Shown: positions 15,376-35,689 of the stretch, piece after piece
How the letters are laid out: each line of letters begins with the position of its first letter
How positions within the stretch are numbered: position 1 is the first letter of the stretch
Assembly: GCF_009733595.1 (NCBI RefSeq)
Contig: NZ_WOFH01000014.1
Coordinates: 62,001-126,000 of the forward strand
Direction of reading: 5' to 3'
From: Actinomadura litoris
Lineage (GTDB): Bacteria > Actinomycetota > Actinomycetes > Streptosporangiales > Streptosporangiaceae
DNA length: 64,000 nt
The notes under the pieces: generated by a model
What the model was told of the DNA's origin: nothing
Database searches by the model: none
The model's input: only the letters and a program-made list of their open reading frames with translations
Made by a program: the position numbers and the translations under genes

Positions 15376-18300
15376 GTGCTGACCTGGGAAGAGCTGCAGA
15401 GCGCGCTGGCCGAGGTGCTCGACGAACCCGCCGGGCCCGGCGACAACCTCATCGAGCTCGGGATGGACTCGATCCGGCTCATGCAGTTGACCGGCCGGCT
15501 GCGCCGCCGCGGCGTCGAGGTCCGCTTCGCCGAGCTGGCCGAGCGCCCCACGCTGGCCGAGTGGTGGGACCTGCTCACCGAACGCGGCCAGGCCGAGCCC
15601 GCGGCGGGCCCGCCGCCGGGCACCGATCCCACGGACGCCGGCCTCTCCGACATCGACCTCTCCGACATCGACCTCTCCGACATCGAGCCGGGCGAGCCGT
15701 TCCCGCTCGCGCTCATGCAGCACGCGTACTGGATCGGGCGCGACTCGGGCCAGGCGCTCGGGTCGGTGGCCGCGCACCTCTACGTCGAGCTGGACGGGCG
15801 GGCGATCGACCCGGCGCGGTTCGAGGAGGCCGTGCGGGCGCTCGTCCGGCGGCACCCGATGCTGCGCGTCGCCGTGCTGGACGACGGCACGCAGCGCGTC
15901 CTGCCCGAGCGGCCGGGCCCGGCGGTCACCGTCCACGACCTGCGCGAGGCCGCGGACCCGGACGCGGAGCTGGAGCGGATCCGCGGGGAGATGTCGCGGC
16001 AGCGGCTGCCCATCGAGGAGGGCCGCGTGTTCGACGCGCGGCTGAGCCTGCTGCCCGGCGGCACCGCGCGCCTGCACCTGGACGTCGACATGGTGGCCGC
16101 CGACGCGATGAGCTACCGCGTCCTGCTGGCCGACCTCGCCGCGCTGTACGCGGGGGAGTCCCTCGCCCCGATCCGGTACGGCTACGCCCGCTACCTCGCC
16201 GACGACCCGCGCGCCGAGGCCCGCGAGGCCGACCGGCGCTGGTGGGCCGGGCGCCTCGCCGACCTGCCGGGCCCGCCCGAGCTCCCGGTCGTCGCCGAGC
16301 CGGGGAACGAGGTCGAGCGCCTGCACCACCGGCTGTCGCCGGAGGACAAGGACCGCCTCCTCGCCCGCGCGCACGCCGAGGGCGTCACGCCCGCGATGGC
16401 CCTGGCCGCCGTGTTCGCCGAGGTCGTCGGCGCGTGGTCGGCGACGCCGCGCTTCCTGCTGAACCTGCCGCTGTTCCACCGCGAGCCCGTGCACCCGGAC
16501 GTGGACGCCGTCGTCGGCGACTTCACCGGCTCGATCATGCTGGAGGTCGACCTCACCGCCGAGCTGCCGTTCGCCGAGCGGGCGCGGGCCGTGCAGGCGT
16601 CGCTGCACACGGCGGGCGCGCACAGCGACTACTCGGGCCTGGAGGTGCTGCGGGACCTGTCGCGGCTGCGCGGCGAGCAGGTCCTCGCGCCGATCGTCTA
16701 CACCAGCGCGCTGAACCTCGGCGAGCTGTTCGGCGGCGCCGTCCGCGAGCGGTTCGGCGAGCCCGGGTGGATCATCTCGCAGGGTCCGCAGGTGCTGCTG
16801 GACGCGCAGGTCACCGAGGTGTCGGGCGGGCTGCTGCTCAACTGGGACGTGCGGCGCCCCGCGTTCCCGGACGGCGTCGCCGAGGCGATGTTCGCCGCCT
16901 ACACCGCCGCGATCACCAGGCTCGGCGCGTCCGGCGCCGACTGGGGCGAGCCGCTCCGCGTCGCCGCGACGCCGGAGCAGCTGCGCGTCCGGGCGGCGCT
17001 CAACGCCACCCCGGCGCCGCCTCCCCGCACCCTCACCGAGGGCTTCTTCGACCACGCGCGCCGCACGCCGAGTGCGCCCGCGCTGCACTGGGGCGACGGC
17101 GGCACGCTGACCTACGGCGAGCTGGCCGACCGCGCCCTGCGCGTCGCGGCCGGCCTCGCCGCCGGGGGCGTCCGGCCCGGTGACCGCGTGTCGGTCGAGC
17201 TGCCGAAGGGCCCCGACCAGGCCGCGGCCGTGCTCGGTGTCCTCGCGGCGGGCGCCGCCTACGTCCCGATCGGGGCCGGGCAGCCCGCCGCGCGCCGCGC
17301 GCGGATCCGCGCGGGCGCGGCCGTCGCCGCGTCCATCACCTCGGGCGCGGTTCCGGAGGTCGAGCCCGCGGCGGGGCCGGTCGGGGCGCGTCCCGAGCAG
17401 GTCGCCTACGTGCTGTTCACGTCCGGGTCCACGGGCGAGCCGAAGGGCGTCGAGGTGTCGCACGGCGCCGCGATGAACACCATCGGCGACCTCACCGCCC
17501 GGTTCGGGCTCGGGCCGGGCGACCGCACGCTCGCGGTCTCGGCGCTCGACTTCGACCTGTCGGTGTTCGACCTGTTCGCGCCGTGGTCGTCGGGCGGGGC
17601 GGTGGTCGTCCCGGCCGAGGACGAGCGCCGCGACGCCGCGCGCTGGGCGGAGCTGGCGCGCCGCTGGTCGGTGACGGTGCTCAACTGCGTCCCGTCCGTC
17701 CTGGAGATGCTGCTGCGCGCCGGCACCGACCATGCCGGGAGCCTGCGGCTGGTCCTGCTGGGCGGCGACTGGGTGGGCACGCACCTGCCCGGACTGCTGG
17801 CGGAGCGCGCGCCCGGCGCCCGGTTCGCCGCGCTCGGCGGCACCACCGAGACCGCGATCCACTCGACCGTGCAGGAGGTGGCGGGCGAGGTCCCGGCCGA
17901 CTGGCACGCCGTCCCGTACGGGGTGCCGCTGGGCGGCGTCGCGTGCCGGGTCGTGGACGAGGCGGGCCGCGACCGCCCCGACTGGGCGACGGGCGAGCTG
18001 TGGATCGGCGGTGCGGGCGTCGCGGACGGCTACACCGGCGACCCCGCCCGCACCGCCGACCGGTTCGTCGTCCACGAGGGCGCCCGCTGGTACCGGACGG
18101 GCGACCTGGCCCGCTACCGCCCCGGCGGGACCCTGGAGTTCCTCGGCCGCCGCGACCACCAGGTCAAGGTGCGCGGCTTCCGGATCGAGCTGGGCGAGAT
18201 CGAGGCCGCGCTGCGCGAGCACCCCGCCGTGACGCGGGCGGTCGCGTTCCTCAACAGGGGGAGCCTGGCCGCGGCGGTCGTGACCGGCGGGGCCGAGCCG

Positions 18301-18789
18301 GACCGCGAGGCGGTCCTCGCGCGCGCCCGCGACCTGCTCCCCCCGCACATGGTCCCCGAGCTGCTGCTCACGCCGGAGGCCCTCCCGCTCACCGCCAACG
18401 GCAAGGTCGACCGCGCGGCCCTCGCCGCGCTGGCCGCCGCCGAGACGGGGGAGGCGGCGCACGTCGAACCGCGCACGCCGCTGGAGAAGGTGTTCGCGCG
18501 GATCGTGGCCGAGGTGCTGGGGGCCGAGCGCGTCGGCGCGGACGCCGACTTCTTCGCGCTGGGCGGCGACTCCGTCCTCGCCACCACCGTGGTCGCGCGG
18601 CTGCGGGAGGCGCTTGACACGGCGGCGGCGCCCGTCCGCGTCCTGTTCGCCGAGCGGACGGTCGCGCGCGTCTGCCGCCGCCTCACCGAGCTGGAGGAGG
18701 CCCCCGGGCGGCTGGAGGCCGTCGCGTCCATCTGGCTGGAGGTCGAGGCGATGACGGAGGCCGAGGTCGAGGCCCGCCTCGCCCCCTGA
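15376..18789 (+). CDS. Siderophore NRPS 1: ArCP-Cy-A-PCP (MbtB/PchE-like)
   Basis: 1137 residues from a GTG behind GAGGGGA. The order is: aryl carrier domain (about 1-75, attachment Ser in LGMDSIRL); heterocyclisation domain (about 110-540) with DMVAADAMS, the DxxxxDxxS motif, in place of HHxxxDG; adenylation domain (about 555-1015, FTSGSTGEPKG); and PCP (about 1035-1110, LGGDSV). The salicyl group from the AMP ligase would load the ArCP and be joined to Ser, Thr or Cys, then cyclised to an azoline. The pocket read by eye is D-L-F-N-L-G-L-I-H-K, which mixes features of Cys and Thr codes, so the residue is uncertain. There is no thioesterase. A three-fold LSDID repeat links ArCP and Cy. Confidence 0.92.
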   Translation: MLTWEELQSALAEVLDEPAGPGDNLIELGMDSIRLMQLTGRLRRRGVEVRFAELAERPTLAEWWDLLTERGQAEPAAGPPPGTDPTDAGLSDIDLSDIDLSDIEPGEPFPLALMQHAYWIGRDSGQALGSVAAHLYVELDGRAIDPARFEEAVRALVRRHPMLRVAVLDDGTQRVLPERPGPAVTVHDLREAADPDAELERIRGEMSRQRLPIEEGRVFDARLSLLPGGTARLHLDVDMVAADAMSYRVLLADLAALYAGESLAPIRYGYARYLADDPRAEAREADRRWWAGRLADLPGPPELPVVAEPGNEVERLHHRLSPEDKDRLLARAHAEGVTPAMALAAVFAEVVGAWSATPRFLLNLPLFHREPVHPDVDAVVGDFTGSIMLEVDLTAELPFAERARAVQASLHTAGAHSDYSGLEVLRDLSRLRGEQVLAPIVYTSALNLGELFGGAVRERFGEPGWIISQGPQVLLDAQVTEVSGGLLLNWDVRRPAFPDGVAEAMFAAYTAAITRLGASGADWGEPLRVAATPEQLRVRAALNATPAPPPRTLTEGFFDHARRTPSAPALHWGDGGTLTYGELADRALRVAAGLAAGGVRPGDRVSVELPKGPDQAAAVLGVLAAGAAYVPIGAGQPAARRARIRAGAAVAASITSGAVPEVEPAAGPVGARPEQVAYVLFTSGSTGEPKGVEVSHGAAMNTIGDLTARFGLGPGDRTLAVSALDFDLSVFDLFAPWSSGGAVVVPAEDERRDAARWAELARRWSVTVLNCVPSVLEMLLRAGTDHAGSLRLVLLGGDWVGTHLPGLLAERAPGARFAALGGTTETAIHSTVQEVAGEVPADWHAVPYGVPLGGVACRVVDEAGRDRPDWATGELWIGGAGVADGYTGDPARTADRFVVHEGARWYRTGDLARYRPGGTLEFLGRRDHQVKVRGFRIELGEIEAALREHPAVTRAVAFLNRGSLAAAVVTGGAEPDREAVLARARDLLPPHMVPELLLTPEALPLTANGKVDRAALAALAAAETGEAAHVEPRTPLEKVFARIVAEVLGAERVGADADFFALGGDSVLATTVVARLREALDTAAAPVRVLFAERTVARVCRRLTELEEAPGRLEAVASIWLEVEAMTEAEVEARLAP
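15643..15687 (+). repeat. Three tandem 15-nt repeats in the ArCP-Cy linker
   Basis: The unit CTCTCCGACATCGAC occurs three times in a row (15643-15657, 15658-15672, and 15673-15687 with a final G), encoding LSDID-LSDID-LSDIE. The acidic linker between aryl carrier and cyclisation domain may therefore vary in length. Confidence 0.85.
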
Positions 18790-18799
18790 GCGGTGCCCG

Positions 18800-20053
18800 T
18801 CAGGCGGCGGGCTCGGGATCGGAGCCCGGGGCGAGCGTCGCGGTGCGCAGGCCGGTCAGCGTGAGGGCGAGGGCCAGCGCGAGCGCGGCGCTGACCGTCC
18901 CGTAGAGGACGATGGCGGGGCCGGGGGCCAGGTAGCGGCCGAGGACCCCGGCCCCGAGCGCGCCGACCGCGCCGCCGCCGGTCTCCTGCGCCGCCCACAG
19001 GGCGTTCACCCGCCCGAGGTGGGAGTCGGGGGTGTGCGACTGGATGAGCCCGTAGCGCAGGATCTCCTCGATCGACGCCACGAACCCGTACCCGAGCAGG
19101 ATCGCGACGGCGGCGCCCGGATGGCGGGCGAGGCCGAGGCACGCGAGCGCCGCGAAGCCGCTGACCGACGCGACGAGCAGCGCCCGCCCCGGCGCCCGCA
19201 GCCCTCCCGCCCACCCGCTGGTCACCGACGCGAGCACCGCCCCGCACGCCGGGGCCGCGTACAGGAGCCCGACCGTGGTGGCGCCGCCGTCCAGGCCGCG
19301 CGTCGCGAACGCGGGCATCAGCACCGGGATGCCGCCCGCGACCATGAACAGCAGCCCGAGCAGCATCAGCGACCCCACCACCCGGTGGGACGCGACGAAC
19401 CGGAACCCGCCGGCGATCGCCTTCAGCGGGTGGCCCGCCGCGTCCTCCCCGCTCGGCTTGAGCACGGGGAGGGAGGTCAGCAGGCCGAGCGTCCCGAACG
19501 TGCCGGCGGCGGCCGCCGCGTAGTTCCACCCGACGCCGAACGCCGACACGACGAGCCCGCCGAGCGCCGGGGAGGCCATCGACCCGAGCCGGACGGTCAG
19601 CGCGTTCAGCGCGCCCGCCGCGACGAGCTTGTCGGGCGCGACCAGCGCGGGCGTCGCCGCGAGCAGCGCCGTGACGCTGACGCCGGTCGCGAGCCCGTCC
19701 CACGCCGCGAGGACGTACAGCGCCGCCGCCGACGGCGACGGCAGGAACGCGTTGAGGGTCAGCAGCGCGAACCCGACCCCCGCCGCCGCCCGCGCGCGCA
19801 GCATCAGCCGCCGCCGGTCGTGCCGGTCGGCGAGCACCCCGCCCCACAGGAACCCGGCCAGCAGCGCGGCGCCCTCGGCCGCCGACACCGCGCCGACGTG
19901 TACGGTCGAGCCGGTCAGGTCGTAGACCTGCACGGGCACCGCCACCATCAGCATCCCGATCCCGAACACCGAGACCGTGCGGGCGATGAACACGTTCCGG
20001 AAGGGCCTGCTGTCGCGCAGCGGGCCGATGTCCATCGCAAGGCGCCTGAGCAT
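18800..20053 (-). CDS. MFS exporter of the siderophore (EntS-like)
   Basis: 417 residues with about twelve membrane helices and the MFS loop GGVLADRHDRRRLM after helix 2. The sequence resembles EntS-type enterobactin exporters (start PLRDSRPFRNVFIARTVSVFG). The ATG at 20053 has GGAGGAG upstream. It is transcribed divergently from panD with iron box 3 between them, and its stop is 10 nt from the first NRPS stop. The likely role is export of the finished apo-siderophore under iron limitation. Confidence 0.9.
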   Translation of the reverse strand: MLRRLAMDIGPLRDSRPFRNVFIARTVSVFGIGMLMVAVPVQVYDLTGSTVHVGAVSAAEGAALLAGFLWGGVLADRHDRRRLMLRARAAAGVGFALLTLNAFLPSPSAAALYVLAAWDGLATGVSVTALLAATPALVAPDKLVAAGALNALTVRLGSMASPALGGLVVSAFGVGWNYAAAAAGTFGTLGLLTSLPVLKPSGEDAAGHPLKAIAGGFRFVASHRVVGSLMLLGLLFMVAGGIPVLMPAFATRGLDGGATTVGLLYAAPACGAVLASVTSGWAGGLRAPGRALLVASVSGFAALACLGLARHPGAAVAILLGYGFVASIEEILRYGLIQSHTPDSHLGRVNALWAAQETGGGAVGALGAGVLGRYLAPGPAIVLYGTVSAALALALALTLTGLRTATLAPGSDPEPAA

Positions 20054-20084
20054 CGTCGGGGTTCTCCTCCGCCGGGGGGATAGC

Positions 20085-20103
20085 TAAGGTAAGCCTAGCC
20101 TTA
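20085..20103. promoter_or_regulatory. Iron box 3 (DtxR/IdeR operator)
   Basis: TAAGGTAAGCCTAGCCTTA, a 19-bp near-palindrome of the DtxR/IdeR type, lies between the divergent exporter gene and panD and could repress both. Confidence 0.82.
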
Positions 20104-20130
20104 GTTGGTCTTGAGAAAGAGGACGAACCG

Positions 20131-20538
20131 GTGCAGCGAACGCTGATGAACGGCAAGATCCACCGCGCGACCGTCACGCAGGCGGACCTGCACTACGTGG
20201 GCTCGCTCACGATCGACGCCGACCTGATGGAGGCGGCCGACATCGTGGAGGGCGAGCAGGTCCACGTGGTCGACATCACCAACGGCTCGCGCCTGGTCAC
20301 CTACGCCATCACGGGGGAGGCGGGCAGCGGCGTCATCGGCGTCAACGGCGCGGCGGCCCACCTGGTGGCCCCCGGCGACCTCGTGATCATCATCACCTAC
20401 GCCGCGCTCGACGAGGCGGAGCGCCGCGAGCACACCCCCCGAGTCGTCCACGTGGACGGCGCCAACCGCGTCGTCGCGCTCGGCTCCGACCCGGCCGAGC
20501 CCGTGCCGGGCGCAGCCGCCCAGACGGCGGGGCGGTGA
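20131..20538 (+). CDS. panD: Aspartate 1-decarboxylase within the siderophore locus
   Basis: 135 residues, the usual PanD length. It converts L-aspartate to beta-alanine using a pyruvoyl group made by self-cleavage at Gly-Ser in YVGSLTID; the conserved Lys9 (GKIHRA), Tyr (HYVGS) and ITYA-type segment are present. The GTG start follows AAAGAGGACGAACCG. It is first in an iron-box operon and overlaps the salicyl-AMP ligase (GTGA). PanD normally serves pantothenate synthesis, but here the second adenylation domain of the large NRPS has a beta-alanine-like pocket, so it most likely supplies beta-alanine for the siderophore. Confidence 0.94.
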   Translation: MQRTLMNGKIHRATVTQADLHYVGSLTIDADLMEAADIVEGEQVHVVDITNGSRLVTYAITGEAGSGVIGVNGAAAHLVAPGDLVIIITYAALDEAERREHTPRVVHVDGANRVVALGSDPAEPVPGAAAQTAGR

Positions 20539-22103
20539 CCGTGGACGGCTTCACCCCCTGGCCGCCCGACCTGGAGGCCCGCTACACGGCCGAGGGCTAC
20601 TGGGGCGACCGCGTCCTCGGCGACGTCCTGCGCGGCGCCCCCGAGCGCCCGGCGCTGGTCGCCGGTGACGAGCGCCTCACCTACGCCGACCTGGACCTGC
20701 GCGCCGCGCGCACCGCGGCGGGGTTCCTGCGGCTCGGCCTCGGCCGCGGCGACCGCGTCGTCGTGCAGCTCCCGAACACGGCGGGCTTCGTCGTGGCGTT
20801 CCTCGCGCTGGTGCGGATCGGCGCGGTGCCCGTCCTCGCGCTGCCCGCGCACCGCGCGAGCGAGATCGGCTACCTGTGCGAGCTGTCGGAGGCGCGCGGC
20901 TACGTCTGCGGCGACACCGACGGCGACTTCGACTACCGGGAGATGGCCCGCGGCCTGCCGGTCGAGCACGTCGTCGTGGACGGCGAGGCGCAGGAGTTCA
21001 CCGCCCTGTCCGCCGTCGACGCCGACCCGGTCGAGGCGGAGCGTCCCGACCCGTCCGACGTCGGGGTCTTCCTGCTGTCGGGCGGGACGACCGGGCTGCC
21101 GAAGCTGATCCCCCGCACGCACCGCGACTACGTCTACAACCTGGAGGCGAGCGCCGAGGTCTGCGGCTTCACCGAGGAGACCGTCTACCTCGTCGTGCTG
21201 CCCGCCGCGCACAACTTCGCGCTCGCCTGCCCCGGCGTCCTCGGCGTGTTCGCGACCGGCGGGACGGTCGTGCTGGCGCCGTCCGGGTCGCCCGACGACG
21301 CGTTCCCCCTCATCGAGCGCGAGCGCGCCACCGTCTGCGCGGTCGTCCCGCCGATCGCGCTGCTGTGGCTGGACGCGGCGAGCTGGTCGGGTGAGGACCT
21401 GTCGTCGCTGGAGCTGCTCCAGGTCGGCGGCGCGAAGTTCGCCGCCGAGCGCGCCGCCGAGGTGCCCGGCGACCTCGGCTGCCGGGTGCAGCAGGTCTTC
21501 GGGATGGCCGAGGGCCTGCTCAACTACACGCGCCTGGACGACTCCCGCGACCTGGTCGAGCACACCCAGGGCCGCCCGCTCTCGCCCGCCGACGAGATCC
21601 GCGTCGTGGACGAGGACGGCGAGCCCGTCGCCCCCGGCGAGGTCGGCGAGCTGCTCACCCGGGGCCCCTACACGCTGCGCGGCTACTACCGGGCGCCCGA
21701 GCACAACGCGCGCTCGTTCACCCCGGACGGCTTCTACCGCACCGGCGACCTCGTCCGCGTGCTGCCGACCGGGCACCTGGTCGTCGAGGGCCGCGCGAAG
21801 GACCAGATCAACCGGGGCGGCGACAAGATCTCCGCCGAGGAGCTGGAGGGCCATCTGCTCGCCCACCCCGCCGTGCACGACGCCGCCGTGGTCGGCGTCC
21901 CCGACGCGATGATGGGCGAGCGGACGTGCGCGTTCCTGGTCGTCCGCGAGAAGGAGCCCACGCTCCGCGAGCTGAAGGACTTCCTGCGCGCCCGCGGTGT
22001 CGCCGCCTACAAGTACCCCGACCGCGTCGAGACCGTCGAGACCTTCCCGCGCACCCCCGTGGGGAAGGTCAGCAAGAAGGCCCTGGCGGCCCGCCTGTCC
22101 TGA
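20535..22103 (+). CDS. Salicyl-AMP ligase (MbtA/YbtE-like)
   Basis: 522 residues, stand-alone aryl-acid adenylating enzyme. It activates the aryl acid as its AMP ester and loads it on the aryl carrier domain of NRPS 1. Core motifs are LSGGTTGLPKLIPRTH (A3), YRTGDLVR (A7) and the C-terminal PVGKVSKKAL (A10 Lys). Two pocket residues separate salicylate from 2,3-dihydroxybenzoate enzymes: where DhbE has HNYPLSSPG and MAEGLVNYT, this protein has HNFALACPG and MAEGLLNYT. The Ser-to-Cys and Val-to-Leu changes are those of salicylate enzymes, in agreement with the adjacent salicylate synthase. The GTG overlaps the panD stop. Confidence 0.93.
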   Translation: MTVDGFTPWPPDLEARYTAEGYWGDRVLGDVLRGAPERPALVAGDERLTYADLDLRAARTAAGFLRLGLGRGDRVVVQLPNTAGFVVAFLALVRIGAVPVLALPAHRASEIGYLCELSEARGYVCGDTDGDFDYREMARGLPVEHVVVDGEAQEFTALSAVDADPVEAERPDPSDVGVFLLSGGTTGLPKLIPRTHRDYVYNLEASAEVCGFTEETVYLVVLPAAHNFALACPGVLGVFATGGTVVLAPSGSPDDAFPLIERERATVCAVVPPIALLWLDAASWSGEDLSSLELLQVGGAKFAAERAAEVPGDLGCRVQQVFGMAEGLLNYTRLDDSRDLVEHTQGRPLSPADEIRVVDEDGEPVAPGEVGELLTRGPYTLRGYYRAPEHNARSFTPDGFYRTGDLVRVLPTGHLVVEGRAKDQINRGGDKISAEELEGHLLAHPAVHDAAVVGVPDAMMGERTCAFLVVREKEPTLRELKDFLRARGVAAYKYPDRVETVETFPRTPVGKVSKKALAARLS

Positions 22104-22109
22104 GCCGTT

Positions 22110-22145
22110 CCCGGCGTGCCGCCCCGCGCCGGGCGGCACGCCGGG
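22110..22145. terminator. Bidirectional terminator hairpin
   Basis: CCCGGCGTGCCGCCC (22110-22124) pairs perfectly with GGGCGGCACGCCGGG (22131-22145) around a 6-nt loop. It lies between the converging salicyl-AMP ligase and salicylate synthase genes. No U tract, as is common in actinobacteria. Confidence 0.75.
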
Positions 22146-22154
22146 AGGCGGCGG

Positions 22155-23480
22155 TCAGGGGAGGGGGACGACGTGCGGGGCGATGCTGGAGAGCTTCTCG
22201 CAGGTCTCCTCGTACTCGCGGTCGGGGGTCGAGCCGAGGACGATCCCGGCGCCCGCGCGCAGCCAGGCGCGGCCGTCCTCGTTGTAGAGGGCGCGCAGCA
22301 CGAGCGCGGAGTCGAGCGCGCCGTCGTGGGAGAGGGCGAGGACGGCGCCCGCGTACAGGCCGCGCGGCTCGTCCAGGCGGGTGATGGCCTCGATCGCCTC
22401 GGGCTTGGGGATGCCGGACGCGGTCACGCCGGGGAACAGGGCGGTCAGCGCGTCCCAGGCGGAGCGTCCGGGGGCGAGCGTGCCGCTGACGCTGGAGCCG
22501 AGGTGCTGGACGCTGCCGCGCTCCTTCACGGTCATGAACCCGGTGACGTGGACGCTGCCCGGTTCGCACACCCGGCTCAGCTCGTCCTGCGAGGTGCGGA
22601 CCGACACCGCGTGCTCGAAGATCTCCTTGGGGTCGGTCTCCAGCTCGCGGCGCGTCCGCTCGTCGGCGTCGTGCCCCGCGCCGAACGCGCGCGTCCCGGC
22701 GAGCGGCTGGGTCATGACGCGCCCGGCGGCGTCCACGCTGGCGAGGACCTCGGGGCTGAACCCGGTGGCCTGGAAGCCGCCGAGGTCGAGCAGGAACGAC
22801 CGCGCCGGGGTGTTGGCCCCGCGTCCGCGCACGTACGTGGAGACGACGTCCACGGGGAACGGCACGTCGAGGCGCCGGGAGACGATGACCTTCTGGTAGC
22901 GGCCCGCCTCGATGTCGGCGACGGCCTCCGCCACGCGGGGCTTGTAGGCCCCGGCGCCCACCCGGACGTCGACCGGGGACGGCGCGCCCGGCGGCGGGCC
23001 CTCGGCCCCGGCGAGGAGCTTGGCGATCTGCTCCGCCTCGGCGGGGTCGGACGCGGTCACCCGGGCCCGGCCGCCCTCGACCCGCACCTCGGCGCGCGGC
23101 ACGACCAGGTGCGCCAGCCGCCCGGACGGGCGGGACGCGGCGAACTCGAACGCGATCCAGCCGTAGGCGTTCCACGCGGGCAGCGGGGCGGCGGCGAACG
23201 CCTCCCGCAGCGCGTCCGCCGGGTGGCCCGACCACGGCCTGCTCCCCGCGGGCACTCCCGGCCAGCGGGTGCGGACCGTCCCGGCGTCGAGGACGACCTC
23301 GCCCAGCGTCCCGCCCGCGAAGGTGTAGGAGTCCGGGCGCTCGTAGACGACGTAGTCGTCGAACAACCCGGAGCCGGCCAGCCGGGCCATGAGGGAGAGG
23401 GGCTCGGCGGTGTGCTCGACCACCCGCTCCGTGAGTTTCTGGTCGGTGTGCGCACCGTCGGTGTGCGGACGGATGGACAA
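22155..23480 (-). CDS. Salicylate synthase (MbtI/Irp9 family)
   Basis: 441 residues from the TTG at 23480, which has AAGGGAG eight bases upstream; a frame from 23516 is possible but runs into the iron-box region. It converts chorismate to salicylate via isochorismate. The chorismate-binding fold shows PLAGTRAFG, LFPGVTASGIPKPEAIEAI, EPRGLYAGAV and LRAGAGIV, close to MbtI, and length fits (MbtI about 450). It is transcribed divergently from NRPS 2 with two iron boxes between them. The product feeds the salicyl-AMP ligase encoded next door. Confidence 0.93.
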   Translation of the reverse strand: MSIRPHTDGAHTDQKLTERVVEHTAEPLSLMARLAGSGLFDDYVVYERPDSYTFAGGTLGEVVLDAGTVRTRWPGVPAGSRPWSGHPADALREAFAAAPLPAWNAYGWIAFEFAASRPSGRLAHLVVPRAEVRVEGGRARVTASDPAEAEQIAKLLAGAEGPPPGAPSPVDVRVGAGAYKPRVAEAVADIEAGRYQKVIVSRRLDVPFPVDVVSTYVRGRGANTPARSFLLDLGGFQATGFSPEVLASVDAAGRVMTQPLAGTRAFGAGHDADERTRRELETDPKEIFEHAVSVRTSQDELSRVCEPGSVHVTGFMTVKERGSVQHLGSSVSGTLAPGRSAWDALTALFPGVTASGIPKPEAIEAITRLDEPRGLYAGAVLALSHDGALDSALVLRALYNEDGRAWLRAGAGIVLGSTPDREYEETCEKLSSIAPHVVPLP

Positions 23481-23518
23481 GGCGGCCACTCCCTTTGTTC
23501 CGAGCCGAATCTCCAAAC

Positions 23519-23537
23519 TTAGGTAAGGCTAACCTTG
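23519..23537. promoter_or_regulatory. Iron box 4 (DtxR/IdeR operator)
   Basis: TTAGGTAAGGCTAACCTTG, 19 bp, close to consensus, placed on the salicylate synthase side of the divergent promoter region. Confidence 0.82.
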
Positions 23538-23547
23538 CAGGATTTTT

Positions 23548-23566
23548 ATAGGCAAGGCTAACCTAA
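23548..23566. promoter_or_regulatory. Iron box 5 (DtxR/IdeR operator)
   Basis: ATAGGCAAGGCTAACCTAA, 19 bp with a perfect right half, 10 bp from box 4 and directly upstream of NRPS 2. The pair would let one regulator repress both divergent genes. Confidence 0.82.
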
Positions 23567-23602
23567 CCCGCGGTGGTGAACCCGACAACGAAAGAGTTGA
23601 GC

Positions 23603-35590
<11,988 letters not shown>

Positions 35591-35621
35591 GAGTCCTCAT
35601 ACGGCCTGACCTCTTGTGGAG

Positions 35622-35640
35622 TTAGGTGAGCCTAACCTAA
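35622..35640. promoter_or_regulatory. Iron box 6 (DtxR/IdeR operator)
   Basis: TTAGGTGAGCCTAACCTAA, nearly perfect 19-bp consensus, lies 31 nt after the NRPS 2 stop and 49 nt before the binding-protein gene. It probably controls the binding protein, monooxygenase and MbtH operon. Confidence 0.88.
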
Positions 35641-35689
35641 TGTCTCTGCTCGGAACCCCCGGCACAACCTGGAAGGACACCGGTCCTCT

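Noticed and set aside
20131..20538. panD as an ordinary pantothenate gene caught by chance
   Set aside because: It is iron-boxed, overlaps the salicyl-AMP ligase and matches a beta-Ala-like A domain. The panB and panC genes are not nearby.
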